Numbered from the stretch's first letter, positions 28,601 through 42,174 are shown. The stretch is 64,000 nucleotides of DNA from Moringa oleifera (GCA_021397835.1 JAJFZO010000049.1:811001-875000); one strand, 5' to 3'. Notes: generated by a model from the sequence alone, not told the origin. Translations and numbers: made by a program.

Positions 28601-29838
28601 AATTACACAGGCCATGGAGGTAAGTGTTACCTCAGAACCACATACAAAAAGAGGAAAGAAATTTAATTGCTGAAGTATTCTAGTCGGGTGGAAATCTAAT
28701 AGATCTTTCCAGACTTTTGCAGATCTTATTATACAAATAACTTCCAAATCCTTCTGCATTTTTCCTTGTGTCATAGTTTCTAGTCATCCACTACTTAAAA
28801 ATAGTACTGAATTGAATCCAGGAATTAACATGTATGGACAAGGAAGACCTGCTTCGCCACAGGATGCTCAAATTCCGATCAATTGGGGGTTTCCAGGAAG
28901 GTATTCCCATCGATCCAGAAAGAAAACGGAACCTGAAGCCTTCTGAAGTGAACATGCTTAAGGCCGATGATCTAGAGTTGGAGCTTGAAAGCCTAAAGAA
29001 GAAGATCTTAGGAGCAAAGACACCTTCTGACGCTATTACTAGCCAAGCGATTGAAAAACTCAAGCAAGATGTAGATAAGGAGATTACTAATGCATTCATT
29101 TCGATGGGCTTGCAAGAAGAACTCAAATCACTTAAGTTGGAGTTATCTAGAACCTCAAATCAGATGTCTGACCAGCCACTTAATCTTAACTTACAGGGGA
29201 AAGTGGACAAAGTAATGCAAAAATTTAAGCAAAATTTGTCAAGACCAGGAGCTTATCTGGGGTTAAAGCAGAAGCTTGAGAAGCTGAATGTCTTAAGCAG
29301 GCTTATTGAGCTGAAAGAGAAAAGTGAGAAACTGAAAGCAGATATCAACCAGAAACTTACGGCTGAGGTTAAGGCAAAAATGCAACTGTTAAACAATGCT
29401 GAGGAGAAGTTGTCGAAAGGGGGAACACTGGATAAGGATCTATTGGAGGAAGTAGCAAAAGCTAAGAAAGAGCTTGTGGAAGTTTTGAAGTCAGCTAACT
29501 TGGAGATTGTTGGTATGACTAACAGGAAGGTGCCACCTCCCTCTCCAGAATTGCAAAAAAAGATAGCAAACACAAATAAAGAGATCTCTAATGAAATCCA
29601 GAGAGTGGTAAATGAAGCAGGTCTTCATGGCAAGATAGAGGAGTTGAAGGCAGAGATATATAAAGGCTCCAGTACAGAGAAGGTAAAAAAGTTGGAAGCA
29701 GAGATCAAAGAGGGGATTCAATCCGCTTTGGATATCGCGGCACTGAAGGCCAAGGTTGAAGATTTACAAGAAGATTTGGTATCCTTGTTAGATATAGCTA
29801 ATGAGGATACTGTTGCTGCTGAAAATGGTAGAATTTAA
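25620..29838 (+). CDS. CAC3: Plastid acetyl-CoA carboxylase, carboxyltransferase subunit alpha
   Basis: This is the nuclear-encoded alpha subunit of the multi-subunit plastid ACCase. With the plastid-encoded beta subunit (accD) it transfers the carboxyl group from biotin to acetyl-CoA to make malonyl-CoA for fatty acid synthesis. Ten exons (25620-25994, 26330-26404, 26886-26993, 27125-27285, 27508-27622, 27716-27870, 28042-28093, 28179-28247, 28542-28619, 28822-29838) give 734 residues. Exon 1 holds a transit-peptide-like start and then [20 protein letters not shown]. The AccA core follows: [44 protein letters not shown] and [19 protein letters not shown]. The last exon encodes a roughly 320-residue Lys/Glu/Leu-rich coiled-coil tail, typical of plant alpha subunits and absent from bacterial AccA. 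The ATG at 25620 is used because the frame upstream lacks another ATG. Confidence 0.95.
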
Positions 29839-31500
29839 GATGCCATCTGCGACCTAGATAGAGAACAAGACCTATACTCCATGCATGCATTTTCGTAAGC
29901 AGGTGATGTCACTATGTTGTAACTATTGTTGCATCATCAATATCCTGATCTTGGGGTTATTCAAGACGTGAGCAGACTCTATGTTTCCTTGTATATTGTT
30001 CTATGTACTTGATATCCAGTTATTTCAGGCAGAGAAAGTGTGACCTAATAATCTCTTAAACTTTCTGTGACAACCATAGAGAAAATCTTTACTGTAAAAA
30101 TCATGCTTCAATGCATCACGAACAAAAGGGAGAGTAAGTGATGTAAGAAGATCTGCAATGGCATCATCTTTATCAGTGCTAGTTCAAGCATTGTCCTTGG
30201 TAAGAATAGGCATGCCATGAATCAAAATCTTTCTTTTCAAGGTTTCCAGTCTCTTTTCTTTTCTAGGCTCAACGTGCTTAATGGAAAATTCTTCATGTTG
30301 TATGCAGAAAACATGCTTAGCTAGCTTGCCTAGTTTGTCTCAATGCCTTCTTCCTTTAGCAAGATAACTACTGTATTTCCTACTTGCCCTTTCCTTTCAA
30401 ATTTTCATTTTTTATATACTGTGAGAAATGGAAAAATCAAAACTAAACTCGAAGGTTACCCAATAATTTTCCCTTGCCTTTTTCTTCTTTATTATAGAGG
30501 AACATGTACATGACATCTTGATAAGATACTCAAATCATAATCATATTTTAGTTTTCTTCCTTTGTCTTCTTCAACATTTATTAAAAAAAAAGGGGGATAG
30601 CTTTTTTCATAAACCCTTTTACTCTCCATTATCATCCACCCAAGTAAGCTATCTTGAGCAAAAGGAACCTTTGATCCAAGGTTTCCTTCCTCCTCTTTCC
30701 TCCCCTAATCACAAAACAGAAACCCAAATCTCATCTTCAATTATACTTCAATTATAAAAAAAATCAAGATTAAATCCTTGTCATTTTATCCTTCAATAAC
30801 CATAAGATCATTTTCTATAGTAACTTCAAGACATTAAATTGATGAGTTTACTACAAACCAATCAATCTTAAAATATCATTGCAAAATCTTTAAAACAAGG
30901 ATTTTGGATTAATATTGCCCTAAATTTGATGAACTAATACCTACTAACACGAAAGAGAGAGAGAGAGAATTATGAAGGAGTATCGTTTTGGATAAGATTA
31001 AAATGCAAATGTCAATAATGATGGAATATCTAGGTCATAGTGGAAATATATTAAAGGCAGAGGCCTAGTTAGCAAATAACAAGCCAAAAGAGGGAAAAAT
31101 CAATTGACTCCTTAAGGAGGAAGCAGGAGGGGTGCGTGCGTTCGATCATAAACAAAGCACAAAGCCACCCAAGACAATAAACCATCTCTCTCTTATTTCC
31201 TTCAGTTCCTCCATAACTCCTCCCACAAAGGCGAAAACCAAACCGTTTGATTTCTCTCTTGCTTCAACATCTCGAGATATCATACATTCCTCCTTCCTTC
31301 ACAGATCTGTGGGTAGCTACCAGTCGAATTTGCCCCGATTTACGATCTTACCGTCCCCGGAACCCTAGCTTCTACCTGATAGCTTTTTTGATTAGAGTAG
31401 ATTTTGTCAATATTTCACCGTGTTAACTCTCACAGATACCTTACTTGTTGTACAGATTCTTGTTAGTTAGGGTTTTTTTATTTTCAAATCGAAGGTTGTG
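29839..31500. other. Intergenic region between CAC3 and the DEAD-box helicase
   Basis: The CAC3 3' untranslated region begins at 29839, and the DEAD-box leader with pyrimidine-rich sequence lies up to 31500. A short GA repeat lies at about 30953-30968. I see no coding exon; the short frames here carry no recognisable domain. Confidence 0.55.
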
Positions 31501-34500
31501 ATGAATAGTAGAGGGAGGTACCCACCGGGGATCGGCGCAGGCCGTGGGGCAGTGAATGCGCATCCTAGCTTCCAGTCCAGGAGTCAGCCGCAGCAGCAGT
31601 ACGTGCAGCGGGGTTTGGTGCCGAACCACCAGCAGTTTCAACAGCAACAACATCAGCAGCAGCAGTGGCTCAGGCGGGCTCAGTTGGCCGGCAATAACAA
31701 CGATTCCAGCCTCGAAGAGGTCGAGAAGACCGTTCAATCTGAAGCTGTTGACCCTAAGTGAGTTTCTTGCCTTTTTTTTTTTTTTTGTGCTATGTATGCA
31801 CTCTGTATGTGTCTTTGGTGCATCCTTTTTGCAGTTTTATTATTTTTTGTTGTTCTTTTGGTTGTTGGTGGTGATGCTGGTATGGCTGTTGGGAGCCTGG
31901 AGAATTCTTGAAGAGTATGGGTTTGAGGCCTTTTCTTTTTTTATGTGTGTGTGCGTGTAAGGGATATTTATGTTCCAGCCTTCCGTTGTATGGCCGAGTT
32001 ATGGCATATTCTCGTTCCCAGATGACAATTGAACCTGGCTGTATTTTGAGAAAGGAAACTCTACTCTGTATGAAAATAGTCTGCATTGTAAAATTTGCAT
32101 GATAGTGGAAGCTTTGTAATGTAACTTATGGATATTTGTAGTGTGGAGAGCTGTGTTATTATATTGAAGACAGGTGGGAAATGATGTAGTGTGGACGAGA
32201 ATTGCAACCTAGTAGTCTGCATAGAAATGAGTATGTTCAGTTTCTGCATTGTGATTCTGAAACATGAAGAATGATTTTATTTTATTTTTTTCGTTTTGCT
32301 TTTTGATTTGTATGAGGCTGTTTTCTGCTTGGAATTTGAACATGGAATTGAATGCATGAAAGTCGTTATCTTGGTTCCATAAATTTGTACTAGTTCAGGC
32401 CATTCGTCTCTTCGTATATTACCTTTCACTTTAATGGGAATTTCTAAAACTAAAAATGAAGATGGCCTAATTAGGGCTTAGTAGGCTGACCCAGGGTTTA
32501 ATATTAATATACTGCTACTTATGCATCAATACAAAATGGTGTATATGCTTCCTGCCTGGTAACAGGGGCATTCTTGAGCCGCTTTTGATGTGATGATATC
32601 ACACGTATGGACTTTTTGTCCATTGCTTTTTCCTTTTAAAAAACTTGATAATTCAACACCTGGTGAGCATGCTACTTTTGGCCCATATCTTGTGAGATTT
32701 GAGAAGTAAGCTACTAATAATCATTGCTATTTGCATAATAGATTCTTCTACCTCATATAGTGTTCTTTTATGTAAATACAAGGGTTTTTACTTGTTATGT
32801 TCCCTCAAACTTTGCTTTTCTACCCTCCACAAAGTGATTCATGGTTTGTGATTCACAAATAATAGATGTTATGATCTTGTTTTCAGGGTCTTTTTTGTTT
32901 AATATCATTGTCACCACACGTGTATACTTGCTTATCATATTTATGGTGCATGTTTTATATGTGATCTGAAGCTCTATTGCCATATTTCTCTCTGCAGTGC
33001 ACATGACTGGAAGGCTAGGCTAAAGATACCGCCACCAGATACTCGCTACAAAACAGAGGTATGCTGTTATCATCTGATTAATGAATGGGCAGTCATCCTG
33101 TTCTTTGGACAAGGTTTTGGAATGAAAATACTATAGAAGATTCAGAGCTATCCTCTTTCTGACCTTGTCCGTTGAGGCTTGTGGTGTTCTATTATTAATG
33201 CAGCTCAAGTCAGAGATAAGTTTGATAAGGAGATTATTTCCATTTAGGTTTCATTTGCATTCTATATTCTCTATGAACAGCATCAAGTGGCCACTTAAAA
33301 TGATATACTTGATTGTGTTGTGATTTTTTATTTCACAAGCTGCATATGTCATTTTTGTGTCAATCTTTCGCCTAGCACTTTAGAACAAAGTAAGAGTGAA
33401 TTTTGTTGTAAACATGAATCTCTCTCATTCACTTTGATTAAAAAAAATGTACAGGTCTTGTAAAAAGGTTTCATTCTCAAAACTGTTTGCCAGATTTTCT
33501 TTCAAAACATTATGTTACTCTCTCTCTCTCTTCCTCTGTCTTCCTGCTTCAATATATACATTGCTGCTAAGTCAGCATGTCCAAGAGGCTCATTCCCCTT
33601 TAAGTTGCAATTTATGTTGATTGCTCAAATACTTGGTTCCGATATGACTGTTGTGCTTTTGCTCTCTGAAAATAGAGAACTTGCCTTTGGGGATGTCCAA
33701 TATTGCTTCCTGATCTTTTTGTAATGTTGTCTCCAGGATGTCACAGCCACTAAAGGAAATGAATTTGAGGACTATTTTCTGAAACGTGAACTTCTTATGG
33801 GAATATATGAAAAGGGTTTTGAAAGGCCATCTCCAATTCAGGAAGAAAGTATTCCAATTGCTTTAACTGGTAGTGATATTCTTGCTAGGGCTAAAAATGG
33901 AACTGGGAAGACAGCTGCATTTTGCATCCCTGCTTTGGAAAAAATTGACCAAGATAACAATGTTATTCAAGGTTTGATCTCTTAAACATTTACTAGTCAT
34001 TGTTCTTATGTGACTAGAATATTAGCTTGATGTGAATGTTATTATTTTTCCCTTGACTTTTACTGATTCAAATTTTATCTAGAAGCTGTCCTTGGGCTGG
34101 TGATTCTTGTGCTGGCATGATAATTTCAAATTCTAAAATTTATGTTTTCTCAGTTACATGATTTGTCTTGCCTCATTATCAAATAATAGAATCTAAAATT
34201 TGGCACTACTTTTCACTGGCTAGTGTTTCTCACATAATATATTTATTTCTTATTCTTGGTGGATCTTAACTTTTGATCAATTATGTGTATTTTGTTTCTT
34301 CCTGATGTGCATTTTGTTTGCAGTTGTGATACTTGTTCCAACACGAGAATTGGCTCTTCAGACATCCCAAGTCTGCAAGGAGCTTGGTAAGCATTTGAAA
34401 ATTCAAGTCATGGTAACCACAGGAGGTACCAGTCTCAAAGATGATATCATGCGTTTATATCAACCTGTACATTTGCTCGTTGGTACTCCTGGAAGAATAC

Positions 34501-36411
34501 TGGATCTTGCGAAAAAAGGTGTTTGCGTTTTGAAAGATTGTTCAATGCTCGTTATGGATGAGGTAAATGTTTAACATTTAACTGCAGTAAATTGGCCTAT
34601 TGGTTTTTATCTGATACATTTCGTCCAAAGTCATAGACTTTCCATTTTTCACATGATAAATGCTTAGGAAGTTAAGGAAGAGATCAGGATTGTTTATGTT
34701 ATTGGAGAGGTGTGGTTTATGATGGTGGAGAGAACAATTTCTCTCTCTCTGTCTTTGATTTTGGTGGGGGCTTGGTTCTAGTTTTGAAGATATAAAAACA
34801 CAGAGCAACTTGCATTCTTTTTGTCTTTGCTTTTTTGGTTTCAGTTTAGTAAGTGAAGTTTAAATTCAACTAACACTTTTGGCAGTCTACATTGTATTTT
34901 CTCTAGCTATCTTCCACTAGTCAAAGGTGAAGCCCAATTACACTATTTGTACCCTCCTTGGTTGGTTATTGATGTAAAGATAGTGATAAAATTATTGTTA
35001 CACATGATTTATGTAACAGATCTGCCTCGACATAGCAGGATGAGCTTCGTATTCTGACATTACGTATGTTTGCTTCTCTCAGGCTGATAAGCTTCTCTCT
35101 CCAGAGTTTCAACCTTCAGTGGAGCAGTTGATACGGTTTCTGCCAGCTCATCGTCAAATTTTGATGTTTTCAGCTACATTTCCTGTTACTGTGAAGGACT
35201 TTAAAGATAGATACCTACAAAAGCCTTACATTATTAATCTTATGGATGAGCTTACTTTGAAGGGTATTACTCAATTTTATGCTTTTGTTGAAGAAAGACA
35301 GAAAGTCCACTGCCTGAACACTCTTTTTTCTAAGGTTTGATTTTAGCCGAGCTTTTGATGACGTTTTCTCTGATCATTTGTATATGTGCTAGATAGCTGA
35401 TTTTGGTTCCATTTGCAGTTGCAAATAAATCAATCGATCATCTTCTGCAATTCAGTGAATCGGGTGGAATTGCTGGCTAAGAAAATTACAGAACTTGGCT
35501 ACTCTTGTTTCTACATCCATGCAAAGATGCTGCAAGACCATCGTAATAGAGTCTTCCATGACTTCCGGAATGGTGCATGCAGGAATCTTGTTTGTACTGG
35601 TATGTTGTTAATTTTCCCCTTTTCTGTCTATGACATGTTTTGTTTTTTCACTCCCCTTACATTTGCATCCTTCATGGATGGGACTCATATAAAGTTTAGT
35701 TTTTTTTTTTTTTTTTTTTTGGGGGGGGGGGTGTTGTTTAAATCATTCCAGCGTGTAACAGTTTTCAAATTTCCTGTATTAGTTCCCAGCTTGCTTTTCT
35801 TTTGTTTTATTGACTCTTTTAAACATGGAAGATGTTGGCATGTTCTTATAGAAGCTTGTTTTGTCAAAGTTTTTATAATCCAAACTTACTGTTGTATTGT
35901 TTCTAGCAATTTACTTTTAATGTTTTATTAAATGATTGCCATCACCGGTTAAGAAAATCGTCTTGGTGCTTATAAATAATCATGTGAATAATAATTGACC
36001 TATGCTTTCTGCAGATCTGTTCACACGTGGGATAGACATCCAAGCTGTTAATGTTGTGATTAACTTTGATTTTCCGAAGAACTCCGAAACTTATCTCCAC
36101 AGGGTATGTGGGCATCCATTTCAGTTTGTGTCAGTTTTATTTTCAGCCTTGTTGATATTCATTTCACCAACAGGTTGGTCGATCAGGAAGGTTTGGACAT
36201 CTTGGATTAGCTGTGAATTTGATCACTTATGAGGACCGTTTCAACTTGTATGTGTTTTCTCTGTCTTGACTTAAGTCCATAAGCTATCTTTTCTTTCCTT
36301 TGATCTTTTCAAATGTAATATATTTACAACAGGTACAGGATTGAGCAAGAACTTGGGACTGAAATTAAGCAAATTCCTCCACATATTGATCAGGCAATTT
36401 ATTGCCGGTAA
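31501..36411 (+). CDS. DEAD-box ATP-dependent RNA helicase, DHH1/DDX6 type (RH6/RH8/RH12-like)
   Basis: DHH1/DDX6 helicases repress translation and promote mRNA decapping in cytoplasmic P-bodies. Nine exons (31501-31757, 32998-33058, 33737-33971, 34324-34562, 35083-35334, 35419-35599, 36015-36103, 36174-36247, 36333-36411) give 488 residues. A Gly/Gln-rich disordered N-terminus (about residues 1-75, with glutamine runs) precedes the helicase core. The core has all motifs: Q motif GFERPSPIQ, motif [23 protein letters not shown] within VMDEADKL, SAT, IIFCNS, RGID and [10 protein letters not shown]. The protein ends [12 protein letters not shown], as in RH6/8/12. Which of the three paralogues it represents cannot be decided. 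A likely 3' untranslated intron lies at 36444-37192 (donor ATG|GTAACT, acceptor TTTTTTTTAG). Confidence 0.95.
35700..35731. repeat. Poly-T / poly-G homopolymer junction inside a helicase intron
   Basis: About 21 T followed directly by about 11 G in intron 6 of the DEAD-box gene. Lengths at such runs are often unreliable in assemblies. Confidence 0.9.
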
Positions 36412-39400
36412 CTTGTGGATATGTTCTGTGTTGCCAACAGATGGTAACTTTGGTGAGTAATGGCAGTAAAGTGCCCATTAATGCCCTTATTTAAGTTTTG
36501 ATGCCTCCGGAGAGGATATCACTATTGTTTTTTCAATTTGGTTGACTAGTAAATCTATAATGGGTCAGCATTGTCATGCTAGTATTTTGGAGTTGATCAT
36601 CTGGCAAGATTCAATCAAGATCTGCACATTATATCATGTATTTATCTATTGTAATAGAGTTGCAGCCTTGGTGCTTTTGTAATTAAAATATGTTTCTTAC
36701 AGGAAAAAAATCTGCACATTTTATCCTATTATATATCTCTACTTGTGATTGTAAAGTGAAAGAAGCTCATGTTCATATTTTGATTGCTAATGTGGGAATA
36801 TTCATTTATATGATGTAATTAACAGAAAAGCGTAACTGCAGAACAGCAGAGATGATTTCTAATTATGACATCTCGTGATACTTTTTTTTTATAAAATATA
36901 TGTAAAATACATGTTCATAGGAATCTTGTACTACATTTTGTTTTGGTAGTTTAATATCCTCTGTAAATGTTACCCTTTGACTAAGAGCAGAACTTTATAT
37001 ATAACAATTACAGTATTCATGTCAAATATTGATTGTATAGCCAGTTGAACTGTGTGATTGCTTAAAATGGGTTGATATTTCACTGTCTGAGAATTTTAGA
37101 GACTTGTGTGGACAAATACTTGATCTCATAGAAACTATGTTGGGTGCTTTATGATTTATGTAGTGATATATTAAGTTTCATGTTTTTTTTAGGCTTGACG
37201 AAGCAGTCATGCGAGGTGTCTGCAGCAGATGGCACATTTTAAGATTAGGTATTGTCAATGGAAGACTTACAGTTGATGCTGTATGCGTTTAACTCTGGAA
37301 TGCTTTTATTGGTCTCCAGATTTTCATAGTCCTGATTTGTTGACAGGATGGGTAGGGAAGTTATATAATGATCTATATCCCAGATAGATGCTGGGTTCAG
37401 CATTTCCTATTTTTAACAAATGGTTTGGTACTGTCTACTTCTGTTCTCTGTTGATGACTGATAAAGTGTTTAAGGATCTACTTTGTGCGAAAAATATTAT
37501 GCTTTTGTTGTTGCCTTTGTTCTCCCGAGACACTTCTGATAATAAAACTATATGACCTCAAGACATTCTCTAAAGCTGTTTAATTGTTGGTTCCTTTTGT
37601 GCTTTTTTTTGGGAATAAATTCAATTTGTGGAGCCATAGAATGTTACTGGAACCAGCCTTCATGTGTTGTATTACTTGGGATGTGTGGATTTAGCAAGTT
37701 CTCTCGCTATTGATTCGAAACTGGATCTGTTTTGAGTTTGGCTTGCCGGCAAAGAGAAGGATCAAGTAGCTGAAGTTCTCTAAATGTTAATCAAATGTTG
37801 TGGCATTAGATGCAGTATGAATCCTTTTCCCATTTATTTTTGACTCACATTTGCTTCTGGTAGCTGTGGTAAACATGGTTCCAGCTCCTTGGAATCTTGG
37901 TGCAACTACTTCATTGAGTGAAATTATATTGAAAATGTATGAGCCTTTTTCTTTACCATGTTAACGTGGGAGTGGAGCGGGAGGCCAACTGGACTGGCCT
38001 GACTCTGAACCGAGTTCCTTTTTATTCTTTTCTTTTCATGCACTTGTCCACCAGCTCAGAGGAAATGTCATATGATCATTGAACCCAAGCATTTGGGCGG
38101 CAGATTTCAACCATTAATGAAGATGTCTCCGCCTGTCAGTTTTCGGGCTTTAATCTTGGGCCTCTCTGCCCTCTTTCCAATCAAGATTTGATGCCTCTAA
38201 TCATATGCAGGAGCAATTATGAGTAGTTTTTAATAATTGGAAAATTGGAAACTTTTAAATTCTTTACCTAAGATTGTAATTTGAAGGCTGTGAGATTGTC
38301 TTTTATTTGGAAGTGTTTGGCAGATTGTTCACATCTTCCATTTTCTTTCAGAATGTCATACTAAATGAATAAAAATTTGCTGCAATCCAAAAGGCCCATA
38401 TGGATGAACCAAAATGATACGTATACCAGTCCACGTGCGTACAAAGACCGAAACCAGTTGTCAGTCCCACCCCGACGACCAACCCATCAGACAGCATGCA
38501 AATTTTTGACCTTCTGCCAATTGCATTTATGAGCCCCTTTTATTATTTGACTCTTTTACTACTTGATTTTTACAGTAGCGTTAACCATAGCTCTCAGTAA
38601 CAAACCTATCCCAAGCAAATATGTTATATTTCTTTCACCTCAAAAGCTGGTTAGACCTTCAGCTCTTGGTCCCCTTGTGTTGCCTTCTCATTGGCTCACC
38701 ACCCTATTCTCTCTCTATTGTATGAGCAAAGGCAGAAACTGAAACCCACAGAAGGAAGACTCCCTGCTTCACCAATCCATGCAAAGAAGCAGTGTTGTTT
38801 CTTCCTCATCCCCCCATCTTAATTTCGTTTCCTCTTTCTTTTTTCCTTCCCTACCCCACTTTGTGTTTCGAATTCAACAAACGGGAATCCGGTCTCTGGG
38901 TAAGTCATTTCATGGTGTATTGCCCACCCTGCAAGTCACTGTCATCGCCATTACTCTCCCTTTCCCCATAAATTTTCTGCCTCCTCTTTTATGACGATTC
39001 GCCATTAATGCTTTTCACTTTCTTATTCACTGCATTTCTTCTCTTTCTTTCCGCTTCTGTGCAATCAACACTTCAGCAAAAAATTAAAACAAGAAAGAAT
39101 TGCTCGCTCATTTATCCCCTTCTCTGTACTCATTTATACTTCTCAGTTCGTACAAGTTTTTGGCTCAATGACCCTTCATTTTCTCAGTGCCTGTAGCTGT
39201 CGTCACATAAATACATATCACATATTTATACGTCTATTTATTGCAAAGCCAGCTTGAAACTTGCTGATCGTCCTATCTTGCATCCTCATGGTTATTAATA
39301 CCGATATTCACTTTCGATTTCCCTAGAAAAGATCAAACTAGCACCATTAAAGCACTCCCCGGTGCCCCCCCACCCCGCCCCCCCTCTCTCTTTCTCTATC

Positions 39401-39582
39401 TCTGCCCATCTCTGTCTGTGTGCACTATCACGATTTGTGTTTTTACTTAAAGACGCTCTCCTCTTCACATCATTCTTTTTTCTCTGGAGTGTGTGAACTT
39501 TAAAGCCAAAACGGTTATCTTGATCTTTTTCATCACAAGTGTTTGGTAAGTGGGTTTCTTGTTCTGGTATTAAAGAAGAGAG
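36412..39582. other. Intergenic region between the DEAD-box helicase and MYB
   Basis: The left part contains the helicase 3' untranslated region with a probable intron (36444-37192). The right part, from about 38700, is pyrimidine-rich with a C-rich/CT-rich stretch at 39364-39400, and probably contains the MYB promoter and leader. The plus-strand frames at 38779-38994 and 39008-39196 are low-complexity Ser/Phe/Leu translations and were not accepted as genes. Confidence 0.5.
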
Positions 39583-41558
39583 ATGGGGAGGACTCCATGT
39601 TGTGATAAGAAGGGACTGAAAAAAGGGCCATGGACCCCTGAAGAAGATGAGATTCTTGTTAACTACATCAAGAGGAATGGCCATGGAAGCTGGCGCTCTC
39701 TCCCTAAGCTTGCAGGTCCTTTGATCCTTCCTTGTCTTAGCACCACAACAATTACTGTTTCTCTTTATGCTTGTGTTTTGTTTTTTAACTCTAATGCTTG
39801 TGGAAGTACTTCTCTTGTACTATCTGGAAGCAAGAAAAGCCATTTCAAAACTATAAAGAAACTTACAGATGTACCCTCATGATTCAACTTGAACACATGT
39901 TTATGGGCTTTGGATAAACTCTTCCAAGCTCAAACTACTTTTGTTTCTTTATGTTAATTGGTAATGTATGCTACATTTTATCTCTGTTAATCCTTTTCTG
40001 TTCTGATCCTTCCGTTTTCCAGCTTAAGCAATGTTTGCCTATGGGCTTTGGATAAACTCTTCCAAGCTCAAACTACTTTTGTTTCTTTATGTTAATTGGT
40101 AATGTATGCTACATTTTATCTCTATTAATCCTTTTCTGTTCTGATCCTTCCGTTTTGCAGCTTAAGCAATGTTTGCCTAGGTAGACGCTTCTGGATTTCC
40201 GTAATAAAAATCCACTTTTGTTAAGGCAACCAAGATTTGTTCTGTATTAGGAGTACTTGCGTTATACATGTGCCATTATTGGATGCTTTTATCCATTTGT
40301 AATCTTGACTAATGGGGCAGTGTAGTAAGCTTTACCCTCTATGTTTGGCTGCCAGGAAAAAAGAACTTCACTGCCATTCCTTTTCTGTAATAACTACATG
40401 TTCATCTTGCCATCACTTTGCTTTCACTTCCTCTTTCTTTGTAATGCCACCCACTTGAATTTGGTGCTATTTCAGGGATGCAACTGCTCTCGTTTCTAGA
40501 GATTGTTTTCATATTTCGAGATATGTTTTTGACTAGTAAATGTCACCATATAGTAATGTTTCCGGAAACTCTTTCTTTCTACAGGCCTCCTGCGCTGTGG
40601 GAAGAGTTGCAGGCTCAGGTGGACAAATTATCTCAGGCCAGATATAAAGCGCGGGCCTTTCACTATTGAGGAAGAGAAGCTTGTCATACAGCTTCATGGC
40701 ATTCTTGGAAACCGGTATATCTCTGCTGGCTTTTACCTCGTTAACATATGGAACGATTTGGACAAATTAGTAGGAACTTGATTGCCCACTTTCTGTAATT
40801 ATGAGCTTACATGATCCGATAACTTGGTTTTTGATTCTCTTCTGTTAGCTGTTCTGTTTTCATGAGTAATGAGTAGGGAATCCTTTTTTACCAGGTGGGC
40901 TGCCATTGCTGCTCAGCTACCTGGAAGAACAGACAATGAGATCAAGAACTTGTGGAACACCCACTTGAAGAAGCGCCTTGTTTGCATGGGACTTGATCCG
41001 CAAACTCACGAGCCTCTTGGCTTCTCAGGACCAACCACGAAAACTCCAGCATCACCGGTCACAAGGCACATGGCACAGTGGGAAAGTGCTAGGCTAGAAG
41101 CTGAGGCTCGCCTGTCAAAGGAGTCGTTACTCTTCAATCCACCCCTTGCAGGGAACACTGAATCAGATTACTTCTTGCGCGTATGGAACTCTGAAGTTGG
41201 GGAGTCTTTTCGGAAGTTCAACAGGGTGGACAAAGGTGCAAGTCAGAGCCGGATTTCTCAGGCCTCATCGTCGACAAAATGCGGATCAGGCACCACAACG
41301 GAGAATTGCACCAACTTAGCAGGGACCTCAATACTTGATGCAGAGTGCAAGAGCTTCAAGTCTTGCATTGAAGAAATGGTGGCTGGCTCTGATTCATCAA
41401 GCTCGAATGAATTGGAAGATTCATCGGACACTGCATTGCAGTTGCTCTTGGATTTCCCCATTAACAATGACATGAGCTTCTTGGAAGAAAATGTTGATGA
41501 CTACACCACGTCTCCTGCATTGATGTCTACTGATGACTCCTTGATCTGCAACCTTTGA
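39583..41558 (+). CDS. MYB17: R2R3-MYB transcription factor, subgroup 9, MYB17-like
   Basis: R2R3-MYB proteins bind DNA through two helix-turn-helix repeats; MYB17 acts in the meristem-identity network in Arabidopsis. Three exons (39583-39715, 40585-40714, 40895-41558) give 308 residues, with introns at the two standard R2R3 positions. The R2 repeat starts [20 protein letters not shown] and continues through [13 protein letters not shown] and [19 protein letters not shown]3 has [20 protein letters not shown] and [19 protein letters not shown]. The subgroup 9 signature [17 protein letters not shown] follows at about residues 145-165. The Ser/Asp-rich acidic C-terminus is a likely activation domain. 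[10 protein letters not shown] and the R3 sequence favour MYB17 over the MIXTA-like MYB16/MYB106, but that choice is by recollection of the family. Intron 1 carries a 138-base tandem repeat. Confidence 0.88.
39903..40178. repeat. 138-base tandem direct repeat in MYB intron 1
   Basis: Two adjacent copies (39903-40040 and 40041-40178) are nearly identical and differ by about two bases seen by eye. Each begins ATGGGCTTTGGATAAACTC and ends GCTTAAGCAATGTTTGCCT. Each copy contains a polypyrimidine tract followed by TTCCAG or TTGCAG, which looks like a 3' splice acceptor. Confidence 0.95.
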
Positions 41559-42174
41559 AGTAAGCACAAATGCTTGTTGTAGCTTACAGGTTGCATTCTG
41601 TGCTGGGTTTTTGGTCAAGTGCAGGAGTGAAGAGAACCATCCATAGTTGAATCAAATGTGTTAGGTTAGTTTGCTAGCTGGGTTGATTTTTGAGGAGTTG
41701 ATGTTTAGAAGTTAGTATTAGGTTTTCCAGTTATCTCAAACCCAGTTTACAGTATATAAGGAGGATACATATTCCTTGCATTTCAACATTTGGTACTCTT
41801 AAATTACCATTTATTATGCAAACCATATTCTCTGGAGATGTTGGTTGCTTCCACATGAAAAGAAGAAATAGTGTGAGATCAACTTACCCCATCGACCAGA
41901 GTTTTCCTCAATAAGAGACAGAAAATGAATTTTTGTGATAATTTTTGAACTCAAATGTAACGTCATTCAGACAGATCAAACACTGCATTCCTATACAAAA
42001 CACTCAATAATTGACATTTACTGAAGTTGCAGTTTAAGTTTACACACAAACCCAACTCAGAAAGCACAAAAGCAGATATACAGATCACAACTGCAACTGA
42101 CAAACAAGAGTAATATGCTGGTGAAAGTAGATGATAGCGATTTGCTTTTCTTAATAACCAAAAAATTCATAACT
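41559..42174. other. Convergent 3' region, MYB and remorin
   Basis: The two genes converge here. The interval of about 600 bases should contain both 3' untranslated regions and polyadenylation sites. No other gene is seen. Confidence 0.6.

Noticed and set aside
31556..31960. 134-codon frame overlapping helicase exon 1
   Set aside because: Out-of-frame reading of the Gln-rich exon running into the intron; the in-frame product matches RH6/8/12.
35413..35931. 172-codon frame treated as one exon
   Set aside because: Only 35419-35599 is exon; the rest reads into an intron containing long T and G homopolymers.
39295..39684. 129-codon minus-strand frame over the MYB start
   Set aside because: Antisense to the MYB leader and exon 1; low-complexity composition.
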